Part shown: positions 26,882 through 35,639 of the stretch, piece by piece
How positions within the stretch are numbered: position 1 is the stretch's first letter
Layout of the letters: every line of letters begins with the position of its first letter
Source of the DNA: Rubellimicrobium arenae
Lineage (GTDB): Bacteria > Pseudomonadota > Alphaproteobacteria > Rhodobacterales > Rhodobacteraceae
DNA length: 64,000 nucleotides
Reading direction: 5' to 3'
Assembly: GCF_017916295.1 (NCBI RefSeq)
Contig: NZ_JAFMSS010000013.1
Span: 60,915-124,914, forward strand
Notes under the pieces: model-generated
Seen by the model: the letters and a program-made list of their open reading frames with translations, nothing else
What the model was told of the DNA's origin: nothing
The model's database searches: none
Position numbers and translations under genes: made by a program

Positions 26882-27520
26882 TCAGGGTCGCGACGGCCCC
26901 AGCCGCTGCGCGAGGAGGAGTGCGAGGCCCGGCAGAGCGAAGGCCGCCACCACGGCGAGGAGGAAGCTGCCGACGCCGCCCGCCGTGGCGCCGACCCCGG
27001 CATAGACGGCGCTCAGCGCGAGGTTCGCGAGGCCCGTGATGGCCAGCACCGGGCCGATCCGCAGCCCGGCGAGGCCCGCCATGAGGACGGAGGCCTCGGC
27101 TAGGACGGGCAGGGGGCGGCAGAGCGCCAGCGCCCAGACGCCGTTCCGCCCGAGCCATCCGGCGGCGCGGGCGATCCCGTCCTCGCCGATCAGGCGGCGC
27201 GCGACGGGGCGTCCGCCCCGGCGGCCCAGGAGGTAGGACAGGACCACCCCGGCGGTCATGGCCAGGGTGCCGAGGATCGTGCCCGGCACGGCGCCGAGAA
27301 GGGTGCCCAGCAGCATGGACACGAGGCTTGAGGGCACGGGGAGCAGGCCGTCCGCCGCGAGGAGCCCGGCCAAGAGGGCGGCGGGGCCGGCGGGGTTCGC
27401 GCGGCTCCAGTGGCCGGCCTCGACCCAGGCCTCGATCGGGCCGCCCCAGAGGGCGAAGGGGCCGAGGATCACCAGGAGGATGAGGGCTGCGAGCGCGCCC
27501 CAGCGCAAGGCGCGAGGCAT
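26882..27520 (-). CDS. VTT-domain (DedA/TVP38-like) membrane protein
   Basis: 212 residues, with four to six membrane segments. The VTT/SNARE-associated signature region covers about 45-165: GLLAADGLLPVPSSLVSMLLGTLLGAVPGTILG, then SYLLGRRGGRPVARRL, then the Arg-containing CRPLPVLAEASVLMAGLAGLRI. DedA/TVP38-type proteins sit in the inner membrane and are linked to lipid-carrier recycling and envelope homeostasis. It follows the ferritin-like gene by 3 bases and is the last of three co-directional, very GC-rich genes. Its function beside a sugar-dehydrogenase-like protein is not obvious. Confidence 0.8.
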   Translation of the reverse strand: MPRALRWGALAALILLVILGPFALWGGPIEAWVEAGHWSRANPAGPAALLAGLLAADGLLPVPSSLVSMLLGTLLGAVPGTILGTLAMTAGVVLSYLLGRRGGRPVARRLIGEDGIARAAGWLGRNGVWALALCRPLPVLAEASVLMAGLAGLRIGPVLAITGLANLALSAVYAGVGATAGGVGSFLLAVVAAFALPGLALLLAQRLGPSRP

Positions 27521-27523
27521 GCG

Positions 27524-28093
27524 TCAGACCCGTTCGCCGTAGAGGATGGAAACGGCGGCCATTTCCAGCATCAGCTCCTGCAGGATGAGCTGGTCGGTGG
27601 ATTTTTCGGCCTGCACCCCCCAGGCGAGGTCGCGCAGGCCCGGGTGCGCGAGGGCGAGGCCCAGCTGTTCCGCGATGGCAAAGGCCCCCATCGCGTCGAG
27701 GTTCAGGAGCAGGAGGTGGTGCAGGTCCTTCCAGTTGCCCCTGGCGCCGCCCGCCAGCCCCTCCACGGTGTCGAGCGCCTTGCGCGCCACGTCCATGACC
27801 ACGCCCGCGAGGCTGCGCGCCCCGTCCGCCGCCTCGCGCCCCAGGGCCCGGGGCAACTCGTGGGCGACCTCCTCGTGCTGGCGGGCGCGGTCGAGCATCT
27901 CGGAAAGGAACTGGCGGATGTTCGGCTCCTCGATCTTGGGGACCGCGATCTCCAGCGCCTGCCGGAAGGCCACCTGCGTGGTGACGACGTTGGCGAGCCA
28001 GGTCGAGGCGCGGTCGAGATGCTCCTCCCAGGACTCGGGGGCGAGGTTGAGGACGTAGGGCCCTTGGGGGTGGCCCGGTGCGGTGCCGTCCAT
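27524..28093 (-). CDS. Helical protein, possibly ferritin-like (unknown function)
   Basis: 189 residues from the ATG at 28093, with AGGAG 7 bases upstream that overlaps the stop of the preceding gene. The protein is almost wholly helical. Acidic and His residues are spaced like a four-helix ferritin-like bundle: EEHLDRASTWLANVVTTQ, PNIRQFLSEMLDRARQHEEVAHELPRALG, then a second pair (NLDAMGAFAIAEQLGLALAH, AEKSTDQLILQELMLEMAA). It could bind a di-metal centre like DUF892/YciE or bacterioferritin relatives, but I cannot confirm an ExxH pair in both halves. It sits between the sorbosone-dehydrogenase-like gene and the VTT gene in one transcript. Confidence 0.6.
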   Translation of the reverse strand: MDGTAPGHPQGPYVLNLAPESWEEHLDRASTWLANVVTTQVAFRQALEIAVPKIEEPNIRQFLSEMLDRARQHEEVAHELPRALGREAADGARSLAGVVMDVARKALDTVEGLAGGARGNWKDLHHLLLLNLDAMGAFAIAEQLGLALAHPGLRDLAWGVQAEKSTDQLILQELMLEMAAVSILYGERV

Positions 28094-28102
28094 GCCGTTC
28101 TC

Positions 28103-29545
28103 CTACCGCTTGGTGATGCGCCAGACGACGCCCGTGTGGGCGTAAGCGACGACATAGCTCTTGTTGGCGGTGTTGTTCCCGAAATCGAGCACGTAAAGGC
28201 TGCGGCCGTCGGGGTGGAAGGCGACGTCCACCGGCCGTTCCAGGCCGCCGCTGCCCGGGGTGGCCGAGGCGGGGCCGCCGTGGTGGTTGCGCATGAAGGG
28301 CTCGTGGGTGCCGGCCTCGAAGTCCACCGTCACCACCTGGAAGCCGTTCCGCAGGTGCTTTTCCCGGTTGGTGTTGAGGGGGGCGTAGGTGCCGAACTGG
28401 CAGACGAAGGCCTTGCCCCTGTGGCCGAAGGTGTCCGAGCGGCTGAAGGCGAGCTTGCCGAGCGCGGTGTGCGGCTCGAAGAGGTAGGCGGCGGGGCCGG
28501 CCCAGGGGGGCGGGTTCTCGATCAGCGGTTCGGCCCGCTTGCCGCGGATCGGCTTGTGCGCGTCGTCCCAGACGGGGAGGCCGTCGCCGCAGATGTCGGG
28601 ATAGCCGAACCATTCGGGCTCCCTCACCTCGCCGGGGGGGAGCTGCGCGGTCCTGATGCGCCAGATCCGGTCGGGGTCCTCGCCGACCGCGCGTTCGCCC
28701 TTTTCCTCCATGTCGTTGTCGGTGGCGTAAAGGTGCCCGTCCTCGCCGAAGGCCAGGCCGTAGGGGTTGCGGATGCCCCAGGCCAGCAGCTCGAGGTCGC
28801 TTCCGTCCGGCCTGGAGCGCCAGACGGCGGAGTTGCACTTGAGCTGGCCCTTGATGACCTCGCCCTTTGTCGCGGGGGAGCCGAAGGGTTTGAAGGGGCC
28901 GGTCTCGGCGTAATAGGGAAAGGGCAGGCGGGGGTCGCGCGCCCAGACGGTGTTGCCGGTCAGCGTGACGTCCTGCCCGGGCACGTCATGGGCGTGGGGG
29001 TGCTTGGCGATGTCGACGGTGAAGCCTTCGGGCAGCACCGTGCCCGCCAGCGCGACGGAGCCGTTCCCGAAATACATCATGCCGTCATGCGGGCCGAAGA
29101 TCGGCCCCCCGGGCTCGTGCCAGCCGCCCGAGGGCAGGTCGTCGACCAGCACCACGCGTTCGCGCGTCGTCAGGTCGTGGCGCGTGATGCGCATGTTGTA
29201 GCCGCCCTTGAGCGACACGTAGAGGTAGCCGTCGCGCACCGACATGCCGCGCGGGCCGCCCAGATTCTCGACGGCGAAGACCTCGGGGTCGCGGCCCGGG
29301 GCCATGCGCCAGATTCGGGGCGTCATGTAGGGGCGCGTGGGCCAGGTGCTGCCGCCTTCGGCGACGAAGAGGGTTCCGTCCTCCGGGTCGATGCAGAGCG
29401 CGCAGGGGAAGGACAGGCCCGCGACCACCGGCTCGACCGTATAGCCGTCGGGCACCCAGATGTCGGAGGCGTCGATCCGCGGCCGGACGGGGGTGGGCAG
29501 ATGCTTCAGGGCTTCAACCGAGGCCCGTGTCATCGCAGGCTGCAT
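28103..29545 (-). CDS. Glucose/sorbosone-dehydrogenase-like beta-propeller protein (putative PQQ type)
   Basis: 480 residues. Six-bladed propeller elements are visible along the length: LSFPCALCIDPEDGTLFVAEGG near 45, GGPRGMSVRDGYLYVSLKGG near 95, WGIRNPYGLAFGEDGHLYATDND near 256, and ERPVDVAFHPDGRSLYVLDFGN near 440. This matches PQQ-dependent sugar dehydrogenases and L-sorbosone dehydrogenases. The family oxidises aldoses, usually in the periplasm. No signal peptide is visible after the ATG at 29545, so localisation is unclear. It is the first gene of the unit with the ferritin-like and VTT genes. The substrate is unknown, and PQQ binding would need structural comparison. Confidence 0.78.
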   Translation of the reverse strand: MQPAMTRASVEALKHLPTPVRPRIDASDIWVPDGYTVEPVVAGLSFPCALCIDPEDGTLFVAEGGSTWPTRPYMTPRIWRMAPGRDPEVFAVENLGGPRGMSVRDGYLYVSLKGGYNMRITRHDLTTRERVVLVDDLPSGGWHEPGGPIFGPHDGMMYFGNGSVALAGTVLPEGFTVDIAKHPHAHDVPGQDVTLTGNTVWARDPRLPFPYYAETGPFKPFGSPATKGEVIKGQLKCNSAVWRSRPDGSDLELLAWGIRNPYGLAFGEDGHLYATDNDMEEKGERAVGEDPDRIWRIRTAQLPPGEVREPEWFGYPDICGDGLPVWDDAHKPIRGKRAEPLIENPPPWAGPAAYLFEPHTALGKLAFSRSDTFGHRGKAFVCQFGTYAPLNTNREKHLRNGFQVVTVDFEAGTHEPFMRNHHGGPASATPGSGGLERPVDVAFHPDGRSLYVLDFGNNTANKSYVVAYAHTGVVWRITKR

Positions 29546-30109
29546 GTGACCCTCACAACAAGACCAAGGCTGCTCGTGACGTCAGACGCGGATTTGAGCC
29601 CAAGCCCATGATGGAGTTAGGAGCCAAAGGCGCTTTGGCCATGTCCGGAGCCGCCCGGAACGCCTGACCAATGATCCAGTCTTGAAGGATCAGGCTCTTT
29701 GCCGCTGAACCAGGTGATCGGCCTGGCTGCGACCCGGACCATCGGGCGAGATCGGCCGGGCAGGCGGGTGAATCCATTCCTGCTCGTCCGGAAGCTTTCC
29801 GCTGCGAGCACCGTCCATCCCGTCACCTCAAGCGGGGGCGACGGGCCTGGAGGCGGAATGGGTGCGTGGTGATCTGACGGTGCAACCGATCGGCCGGCAG
29901 GTGAAGATCGGTGGCCGAGAGCGCCCTACCGACTGCCGCGTCCTGTCGATGTCGAGCGGGGCTTCTCCGGTCGACGCGGTGCTATGTCCTGCGTCCCGAA
30001 AACCGCCGCCATGAATGCCATGAAGGGTGCGTCCGGGGCCGTGGCCCCCGCGCCTCCGCCAAACATGGCCCGGACTGGGCGGGGCCAGCCCGGGCGGCGC
30101 CTGGACGGC
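29546..30109. other. 560-bp stretch without a recognisable gene
   Basis: It contains the promoter side of the propeller gene and the end of the esterase gene. A weak 6-bp hairpin (29672-29692) is the only structure noticed. No conserved frame was recognised. Confidence 0.35.
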
Positions 30110-31720
30110 CTAATCCCGAAGGCTTTCCCAGAAGTCGCAGTTGTGAAGCGCCCGAAGCGCAGCCGCCGGCACCGCGACGGGAGCACTGCCGCGCAGGTTC
30201 AGGATCGGACCCTCGCCCGGAGAGTAGGCCCGCCATTCCGGCTGGCCCGAAGAGTTGGGATCCCCAGCCTTGGCGAAGGCCCCCCAGTAGGCCCGCATCT
30301 GTCGGGCGAGCTGACGCTCGTCCTCGCCGAAAGCGTTGGCGTTGAGGGCCGCATTGCCCCGCTCGGGGATGAGATAAGGCAACTCGGTCGCGTGCCCCGC
30401 CCCCCAGACGTAGCCCGGGATCTCGAACCAGCCGCTCGCGTCCGAATGGGCGAACTCGTAGGCGAAGGTCGGCACGTTCGGCGCCAGGATCTCGGTGATC
30501 CGGTTGGTCTTGCAAGGACTGAGGCTGCCCTCGGCCGGCAGGAAGTTCTCGATCATCACCTCTGCCGCGAGATAGGTGCCCGTGTAGCGGGTCGGATCAT
30601 CGGGCCAAGGATAGACGGTCAGGACAGCATCGGCATCCTCGCCGTACATCTCCCGAACGAACTGCTCATAACCTTCCTTGTCGAACTCCCGCGCAGAGGT
30701 GGTGGTCCAGTCGGTCAGGAAGCTGCGTCCCTCGTCCCGCGTGGCCCCGATCAGGACCGGGACCTTGCGGAACTCGCCCGACTGGAGGGCCTGGTAGGGC
30801 TCACGCGGGAGGAACTCCGTGTCGGAGACGATCTGCCAGGCAACCTCCGGCGCGTCGATGAGGCTGGCGACCGGGGTTTGGCGAAGGCAGGCGGCCGCAT
30901 CGTCGCCCGTGCAGTTCAAGCCGTCGGCGATGGACGTGCCGATCCGCTCGGCGTCCGACAGGGGCGTGGAGTTGCATAGCGTGCTCATCATGATCGCCCG
31001 CGCGAACAGTCCCTCGGACGAAGGGGCCGTCATGTGCACGCAGACCGAGCCGCCGCCCGCCGATTCCCCGGCGATGGTGACCTGGGCGGGATCGCCTCCG
31101 AAGGCCGCGATGTTCTCCTGCACCCAGCGAAGCGCAGCCTGCTGGTCCATGAAGCCGTAGTTGCCCGACTGGCCAGCCTCTTTGGTCAGGGCCGGATGCG
31201 CCAGATTGCCCAGGTTGCCCAGCCGGTAGTTCATCGTGACGCCGATGATGCCGTTCTCGCGCACCAGGGCGTTCAGGTTCTCGTTGTTGCCGCTCCCGGT
31301 GCGCCATCCGCCGCCGTGGATGAACACGAGGACGGGGAGCCGGGCGTCCGCCGCCGTTCCTTCAGGGCGCTGGACGTTCAGAAAGAGGCAATCCTCGTCC
31401 TCCACGCGGGCTGAATCTAGGCCGAAGGTCTGCGGGCAGGCGGCGCCGTATTCGACGGCAGGGCGCACGCCCTCCCAGGCGTCGACCGGTGCGGGCGGAC
31501 GCCAGCGTAGGTCACCCACGGGAGCCGCGGCGTAGGGAATCCCGAAGAAGTCCTCCACGCCCTCCGCTATGCGTCCCTGCACCTGGCCGGAGGCCGTTGT
31601 GATGGGAGACGCCGTGGACGCGGCTATGTCCTGAGGGGCGGTCGCCTCCTGCGCCGAAAGGTCAGTGACCGACAGCACTGTCATCAGCGCGGCCAGCGCG
31701 CCCGCGTTCGTTCCGTTCAT
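30110..31720 (-). CDS. Secreted type-B carboxylesterase (para-nitrobenzyl-esterase family)
   Basis: 536 residues with a signal peptide (about 1-23, ending LSAQ). The alpha/beta-hydrolase of the carboxylesterase type-B family is complete: oxyanion-hole motif FIHGGGWRTGS near 133-143, nucleophile Ser220 in AGESAGGGS, acid Glu330 in GATRDEG, and base His443 in GAGHATELPY. Cys pairs typical of the family are present. It is predicted to hydrolyse esters in the periplasm or outside the cell. It is transcribed alone, with the neighbouring hydrolase gene 375 bases upstream in the same direction. The substrate is unknown. Confidence 0.9.
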   Translation of the reverse strand: MNGTNAGALAALMTVLSVTDLSAQEATAPQDIAASTASPITTASGQVQGRIAEGVEDFFGIPYAAAPVGDLRWRPPAPVDAWEGVRPAVEYGAACPQTFGLDSARVEDEDCLFLNVQRPEGTAADARLPVLVFIHGGGWRTGSGNNENLNALVRENGIIGVTMNYRLGNLGNLAHPALTKEAGQSGNYGFMDQQAALRWVQENIAAFGGDPAQVTIAGESAGGGSVCVHMTAPSSEGLFARAIMMSTLCNSTPLSDAERIGTSIADGLNCTGDDAAACLRQTPVASLIDAPEVAWQIVSDTEFLPREPYQALQSGEFRKVPVLIGATRDEGRSFLTDWTTTSAREFDKEGYEQFVREMYGEDADAVLTVYPWPDDPTRYTGTYLAAEVMIENFLPAEGSLSPCKTNRITEILAPNVPTFAYEFAHSDASGWFEIPGYVWGAGHATELPYLIPERGNAALNANAFGEDERQLARQMRAYWGAFAKAGDPNSSGQPEWRAYSPGEGPILNLRGSAPVAVPAAALRALHNCDFWESLRD

Positions 31721-32094
31721 GATCTCCCCCTCGCAGCAGGTCCATTCGGCCCGGCCGCGTAGATGCTAATGCCGTCCGCCCGGGGGACCAGTGTGGCGCA
31801 GGCTCTTTACATCCAGCGGAACGCAACCCGCAGGCTGCCGGGCCGTTTCGATCCGCCACCTTGGAGGTCCTGCGAAGATGAGGGTGGCCGGGTTGCGCCA
31901 CCCTCCCGGGCCGCCGGCCTCGACATCAGCCCGCTCCGCGCCCGAACCAAGGCGGCGGGACCTGACAGTACGCCCGGTCGCCCGAGGTCTGAGCGGCGGG
32001 GGATCACGGGCTGCGCGCGCCATGGCTGCATCGGGCCGCCAGGAGTCCTTGATCCCGGGTCGTCACGCCTTCCTGGGTGCCCGTCCAGTCCGGA
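31721..32094. other. 375-bp gap between two secreted hydrolase genes, with one hairpin
   Basis: GAGGGTGG (31880-31887) and CCACCCTC (31898-31905) form a perfect 8-bp stem with a 10-base loop, about 190 bases beyond the end of the alpha/beta-hydrolase gene. No T-run follows on the transcribed strand. The rest should hold the esterase promoter, which I could not define. Confidence 0.35.
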
Positions 32095-32991
32095 TCAGTC
32101 AGCCTGCGCGTCGAAGAAGGCAATGGTGGCCGCGATCATCTCGTCGAGCGTCGCGGGTCCGGATTCGCTCCCACCTTCGGTCAGGACATTGAAAGCGTGA
32201 TCCATGTCACGGACCCACAACTCCTCGGGGCCCTCATGCGCATCGATGAGCATGTCCGCCGCTTCGGGCCGCACGACGACATCTGCGCTGCCCTGAGCCA
32301 CGAAGACCGGCCCGTCATAGGAGGCGATCTCGGCCCTCGGGTCGACTGTCGAGAGCTGTTCGAAGTAGCCCTGCTTCAGGGCCGTCTCCCCGCCCCAGGC
32401 CAGCGGAACCGTCATGGGCGTGTCGCCCGTCGAAAGACCCGCCTTGATCGCATCCTCGCCAAGGAGACCGGTGAAGGTGCCAAGCGGGTCGGCCACCGCA
32501 GCCCAGAGCGCCACGGCGTCCGGCACGTCGCTGCGGCCCGCCACGGCCGTGGCCACCAAGCCGCCCTGGCTCCATCCGATGATGTAGATGTCGTCCCCCG
32601 CGATGCGCGGATCCGCCTTGACATACTCCAGCGCCGCAAGCCCGTCGGCGATCTGACCCTCGAAGGTGGTGTCGGCGAACTCGCCATCGCTCTCGCCGGA
32701 GCCGATGAAATCGATCCTGAGGCTGGCATAGCCGTGCTCGGCCAGCACGCGGGCCGTCCTTGAAAAGACGCCTTCGTCGGTGCCCGGGATGGGCAGCTCG
32801 TCACGGCTGCCGGTAAACCCATGGAACAGCAGGACGACAGGTGCGGGCTCGCCTTCGGGCAAGCTCAGGGTGCCGACCATGTTCGCCCCTTGGGACGGGA
32901 TCGAAATCACCTCCTCCGTCGAGCTCTGGGCCCAAGCCGTGTTGCCTGCAAGCAGGGCAAGCAATGAGAGGCCAACTGCGCGGTTCAGCAT
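32095..32991 (-). CDS. Secreted alpha/beta-hydrolase (acyl esterase/dienelactone-hydrolase-like)
   Basis: 298 residues from the ATG at 32991, chosen because it begins a signal peptide (MLNRAVGLSLLALLAGNTAWA); the longer upstream frame is Arg-rich. Motifs: oxyanion region LLFHGFTGSRDE, nucleophile Ser141 in IGWSQGGLV, Asp237 in QGSADVVV, and His265 in DMDHAFN. The fold matches the AXE1/BAAT-like and 'prolyl oligopeptidase-like' esterases encoded in many proteobacteria. It probably acts on ester-linked substrates in the periplasm. It is divergent from the secreted protein gene at 33302, sharing a 310-bp promoter region. Confidence 0.85.
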   Translation of the reverse strand: MLNRAVGLSLLALLAGNTAWAQSSTEEVISIPSQGANMVGTLSLPEGEPAPVVLLFHGFTGSRDELPIPGTDEGVFSRTARVLAEHGYASLRIDFIGSGESDGEFADTTFEGQIADGLAALEYVKADPRIAGDDIYIIGWSQGGLVATAVAGRSDVPDAVALWAAVADPLGTFTGLLGEDAIKAGLSTGDTPMTVPLAWGGETALKQGYFEQLSTVDPRAEIASYDGPVFVAQGSADVVVRPEAADMLIDAHEGPEELWVRDMDHAFNVLTEGGSESGPATLDEMIAATIAFFDAQAD

Positions 32992-33301
32992 GCGGGAGTC
33001 TCCGGGATGTGAGTGCAGGAGCATCGTCGCCAGCCGCCGGCGTTGCGTCAACCTCATGTCCCGCTCCGGCTGCGACGTCCGAGGCCGGCGCTCGCAATGC
33101 AGCCGCCGCACCCGTTTCGGTGGGCCGCGCCGTCCTGTCCCGGTGCCGAGCTCGATGGCGTGAGCGTGGGAGGCACCGCCCGGTCGGCCGGTTCTGGGCA
33201 AGAACCAGCCTGTCACCTCGACCCCATGCCACACGAGCGTGGCTTGTTGGTTCAGGCCACTACTATCCGGCACGGGCGGGCGGCCCGTCGACGAGGTGAC
33301 G
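32992..33301. other. 310-bp divergent promoter region
   Basis: It separates the secreted hydrolase (left) from the secreted unknown protein (right). GAGG just before 33302 is the ribosome site of the right gene, and GGAG about 10 bases from 32991 serves the left one. I see no clear -35/-10 boxes or operator dyad. Confidence 0.35.
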
Positions 33302-34525
33302 ATGTCTCTCAACGCCTACTGGCTGGCGATCGCCATCGGATTGGGCGGCACGCTCGCCTGGGCAGAGCCGCGTCAGCACGGCAACGTCATCTACGATTTG
33401 CCATCCGACTGGTCCACAGGTCGGCTCGAAGCAGGGGTGCAGCTTCTGCAGTACGACGGGCCTGAGGAAACCTGCCGGTTCTGCTACCTCCATCTGGGGC
33501 CCGGGGCGACGGCCCAAGGGCGGCTGGAGGACTGGCTGGCCGCCGAAAGCCTGCGGTTCGTCGACCCGGAAGATCGCGCCTCGATCGACATCGTGGAGGA
33601 CGCTCATCTCGCCGGCCATGAGCCAAGGCCCTTCGCCATCATGGCGATGAGGGTCGATAGCAGCATTCTCGTCGCCTTCGCGTTCGAAGCGGCCGGGCGC
33701 TACGAGGCCGTCGGCTTCGAGGGTTATGCCTACGAGCAGCAGGACCTCGTCCGCTCGTTCACCTTCCTGCAGGACGAAGTCTCGACTTTGCTGGATCGAC
33801 TCAGGTTCGTGTCCGAAGGCGCTTCGCCACTGCTGCCCGCAGCGGAGCCGGGCTCGTTGTCGGGCCTTTGGTGGGGGTGGTGGCTAAGGCCGGTCATGCA
33901 GATCGACCTGACCATGCAGATGACTCAGGATCATCGGACCATCGCGTTCTGGCCGGACGGCCGTTCCTATGACGGCAGGCCGCCGAACGGGCTGCTGGAG
34001 CTTGATCCCGGGGTGTTGGCTGCGTCCATCGACCCCGACTGGGGCGTCTACCGGGAAAGCAGAGGAGCCCTCGAACTCTACTATGCCGATGGTCGAAAGG
34101 AGTTGCTGTCTGCCAATGGCGCAGGCTGGAGCGACCGGGACCGCACCTTGGTGCAGGTTGAGCCCCTGCCTGATGGAGCTCCCCTCTCAGGCACGATCTC
34201 GGCATTCTCGTACACAGGTTTCACTCCCGGATCCGGGATCGAAGGAGGGATTTCTTCCTCCAGCAGCACGACCTTCTACCCGGATGGCCACTACGAAGGC
34301 GAAAGCTTCGGGGGAGCCTTCGGCAACCTCGTCGACGGCGCAGGCTCCACGACAGGCGGATTTGCCACGAGCGGTGGCTCTGGGATCCAGGGGGGCCGCT
34401 ACAAGGTCCGACACGGCTTGGTCATCATGCGGCCCGCCGATGGCTCCGCACCCAGAGCCGAACTGATCTACAGGCTCCCGAATGGCGAGATCATGCTGGG
34501 CGATCAGGTGATCGACGACGATTGA
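33302..34525 (+). CDS. Secreted protein of unknown function
   Basis: 407 residues from the ATG at 33302, with GAGG 7 bases upstream and a signal peptide (about 1-21, ending TLAWA|E). The N-terminal half (20-180) looks like a small alpha/beta domain with a Cys pair (ETCRFCYLH). The middle has two or three lipocalin- or MORN-like strand segments (LSGLWWGWWLRP, FWPDGRSYDGRPPNG, YYADGRKELLSANG). The C-terminal 120 residues are Gly/Ser-rich with repeated 'YPDG/GG' turns (SSTTFYPDGHYEGESFGGAFG, then GSGIQGGRYKV). I do not recognise the family. It may belong with the divergent hydrolase. No catalytic motif is apparent. Confidence 0.65.
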   Translation: MSLNAYWLAIAIGLGGTLAWAEPRQHGNVIYDLPSDWSTGRLEAGVQLLQYDGPEETCRFCYLHLGPGATAQGRLEDWLAAESLRFVDPEDRASIDIVEDAHLAGHEPRPFAIMAMRVDSSILVAFAFEAAGRYEAVGFEGYAYEQQDLVRSFTFLQDEVSTLLDRLRFVSEGASPLLPAAEPGSLSGLWWGWWLRPVMQIDLTMQMTQDHRTIAFWPDGRSYDGRPPNGLLELDPGVLAASIDPDWGVYRESRGALELYYADGRKELLSANGAGWSDRDRTLVQVEPLPDGAPLSGTISAFSYTGFTPGSGIEGGISSSSSTTFYPDGHYEGESFGGAFGNLVDGAGSTTGGFATSGGSGIQGGRYKVRHGLVIMRPADGSAPRAELIYRLPNGEIMLGDQVIDDD

Positions 34526-34842
34526 TCCGGGTCTGTTGCCGTTCGGACCTGGTGGAGGTCGCTTCGTCGCCCGCGCGGGCCGCTCTTCCCGTTCCTTCAT
34601 TTGTCCGGGGTCGGCAGACGGCCCACCGGGGACGCCACGAAGAATGGAGCCGATCATCGTCCCAGATGCCAGAGCCGCTGCTGGTACTTTCCCTAGCTTG
34701 ACAACGGGGATCTGGTTATCGTGGCCAGAGACGCAGGAGATCTCGACGCGCTTCCTTGTCCCCAGTGGTATGTAACAATGCTCTTGGATCGCCAGATGTC
34801 GACACCTGAGGGTGAAAGTCTGATCAGCAGGACAACGGCATC
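34526..34842. other. 315-bp gap upstream of the acetyltransferase gene
   Basis: A TTGACA (about 34695-34700) is present, but no -10 box lies at the right distance. Composition becomes less GC-rich towards the acetyltransferase gene. No gene was recognised. Confidence 0.35.
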
Positions 34843-35454
34843 ATGATTGCAAAGATCATGAAAGCCACGCTGGGCTACCTTGCGCTTGAAAAGGGAAAGG
34901 GCGCTGGGCTTTGGAGGAAGTTGGCCAATCCGTCAGTGGACGATTGGACCACATATCTGAAACGACATGGTGGGTTTCACAGCTTTGGCGAGGACTGCTA
35001 TGTCCTGCCAGAGACGATCTTCACCGACCCGGTCTATACCCATATCGGCAACAACGTCTACATCGTCGGGGCCTGGATTTCCGGGCATGACGGCAGCATC
35101 AACATGCTGAACAAAGCCTATGGAAAGAAACTGGATGCTGTCGGGCCCGTCGTCATCAAGGATGACGTTTTCATCGGTCGAGGAGCAACCATCCTGCCCG
35201 GCGTGACCATTGGTCCGCGCGCGATCGTCGGCGCCGGTTCCGTGATCAGCAAGGATGTACCGCCCAACTCGGTTGTCGCCGGAAATCCGGCTCGGATCAT
35301 TCGTTCACTGGACGAACATGTCGAGCGGATCCAACAGCGCACGAATGGTTATCCATGGCGTGATCTGATCGCGCAGCGTGACGGTGGGTTCGATCCGGCT
35401 CTCGAGCCCGAACTGAAGCGACGGCGCGTCGAGCACTTCTTCGGGGTGGCCTGA
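34843..35454 (+). CDS. Left-handed beta-helix acyltransferase (hexapeptide-repeat acetyltransferase)
   Basis: 203 residues. The C-terminal half (about 105-160) carries hexapeptide repeats ending in the diagnostic DDVFIGRGATILPGVTIGPRAIVGAGSVISKDVPPNSVVAGNPAR. A His in WISGHDGS (about 81) and an Asn/Gly-rich loop sit at the family active site. Such trimeric enzymes transfer acetyl or other acyl groups from CoA to sugars, antibiotics or amino sugars (LacA, NodL, WbbJ, virginiamycin-type). The gene has visibly lower G+C and different wobble choices than its neighbours, and it stands alone beside a decayed gene, which suggests acquisition by transfer. The acceptor is unknown. Confidence 0.85.
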   Translation: MIAKIMKATLGYLALEKGKGAGLWRKLANPSVDDWTTYLKRHGGFHSFGEDCYVLPETIFTDPVYTHIGNNVYIVGAWISGHDGSINMLNKAYGKKLDAVGPVVIKDDVFIGRGATILPGVTIGPRAIVGAGSVISKDVPPNSVVAGNPARIIRSLDEHVERIQQRTNGYPWRDLIAQRDGGFDPALEPELKRRRVEHFFGVA

Positions 35455-35639
35455 CATCTCCGTGGCGGTCCCCTGGAACGCTTCCTGGCCGGACCGGTCA
35501 GGTGGGACGCCAAGAGTCTCGATTCGGGCTCGCAGGAAGTCTTGGCGTAGCACGCTCTTCTGGGACCCTGGCTCCGGCGCGCACGAGGCAGGGTGACGTC
35601 TGGGAAGTTTCGGCGGCCGGATGTTCTCAGCCGTCTGGA

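Noticed and set aside
26871..29611. 655-codon minus-strand and 733-codon plus-strand frames over the GC-rich trio
   Set aside because: They are out of frame or antisense to the propeller, ferritin-like and VTT genes. The extreme GC of the trio keeps stop codons rare in all frames.
31880..31905. Hairpin as a terminator of the alpha/beta-hydrolase gene
   Set aside because: It lies about 190 bases past the stop and has no T-run, so it is only mentioned in the gap entry.
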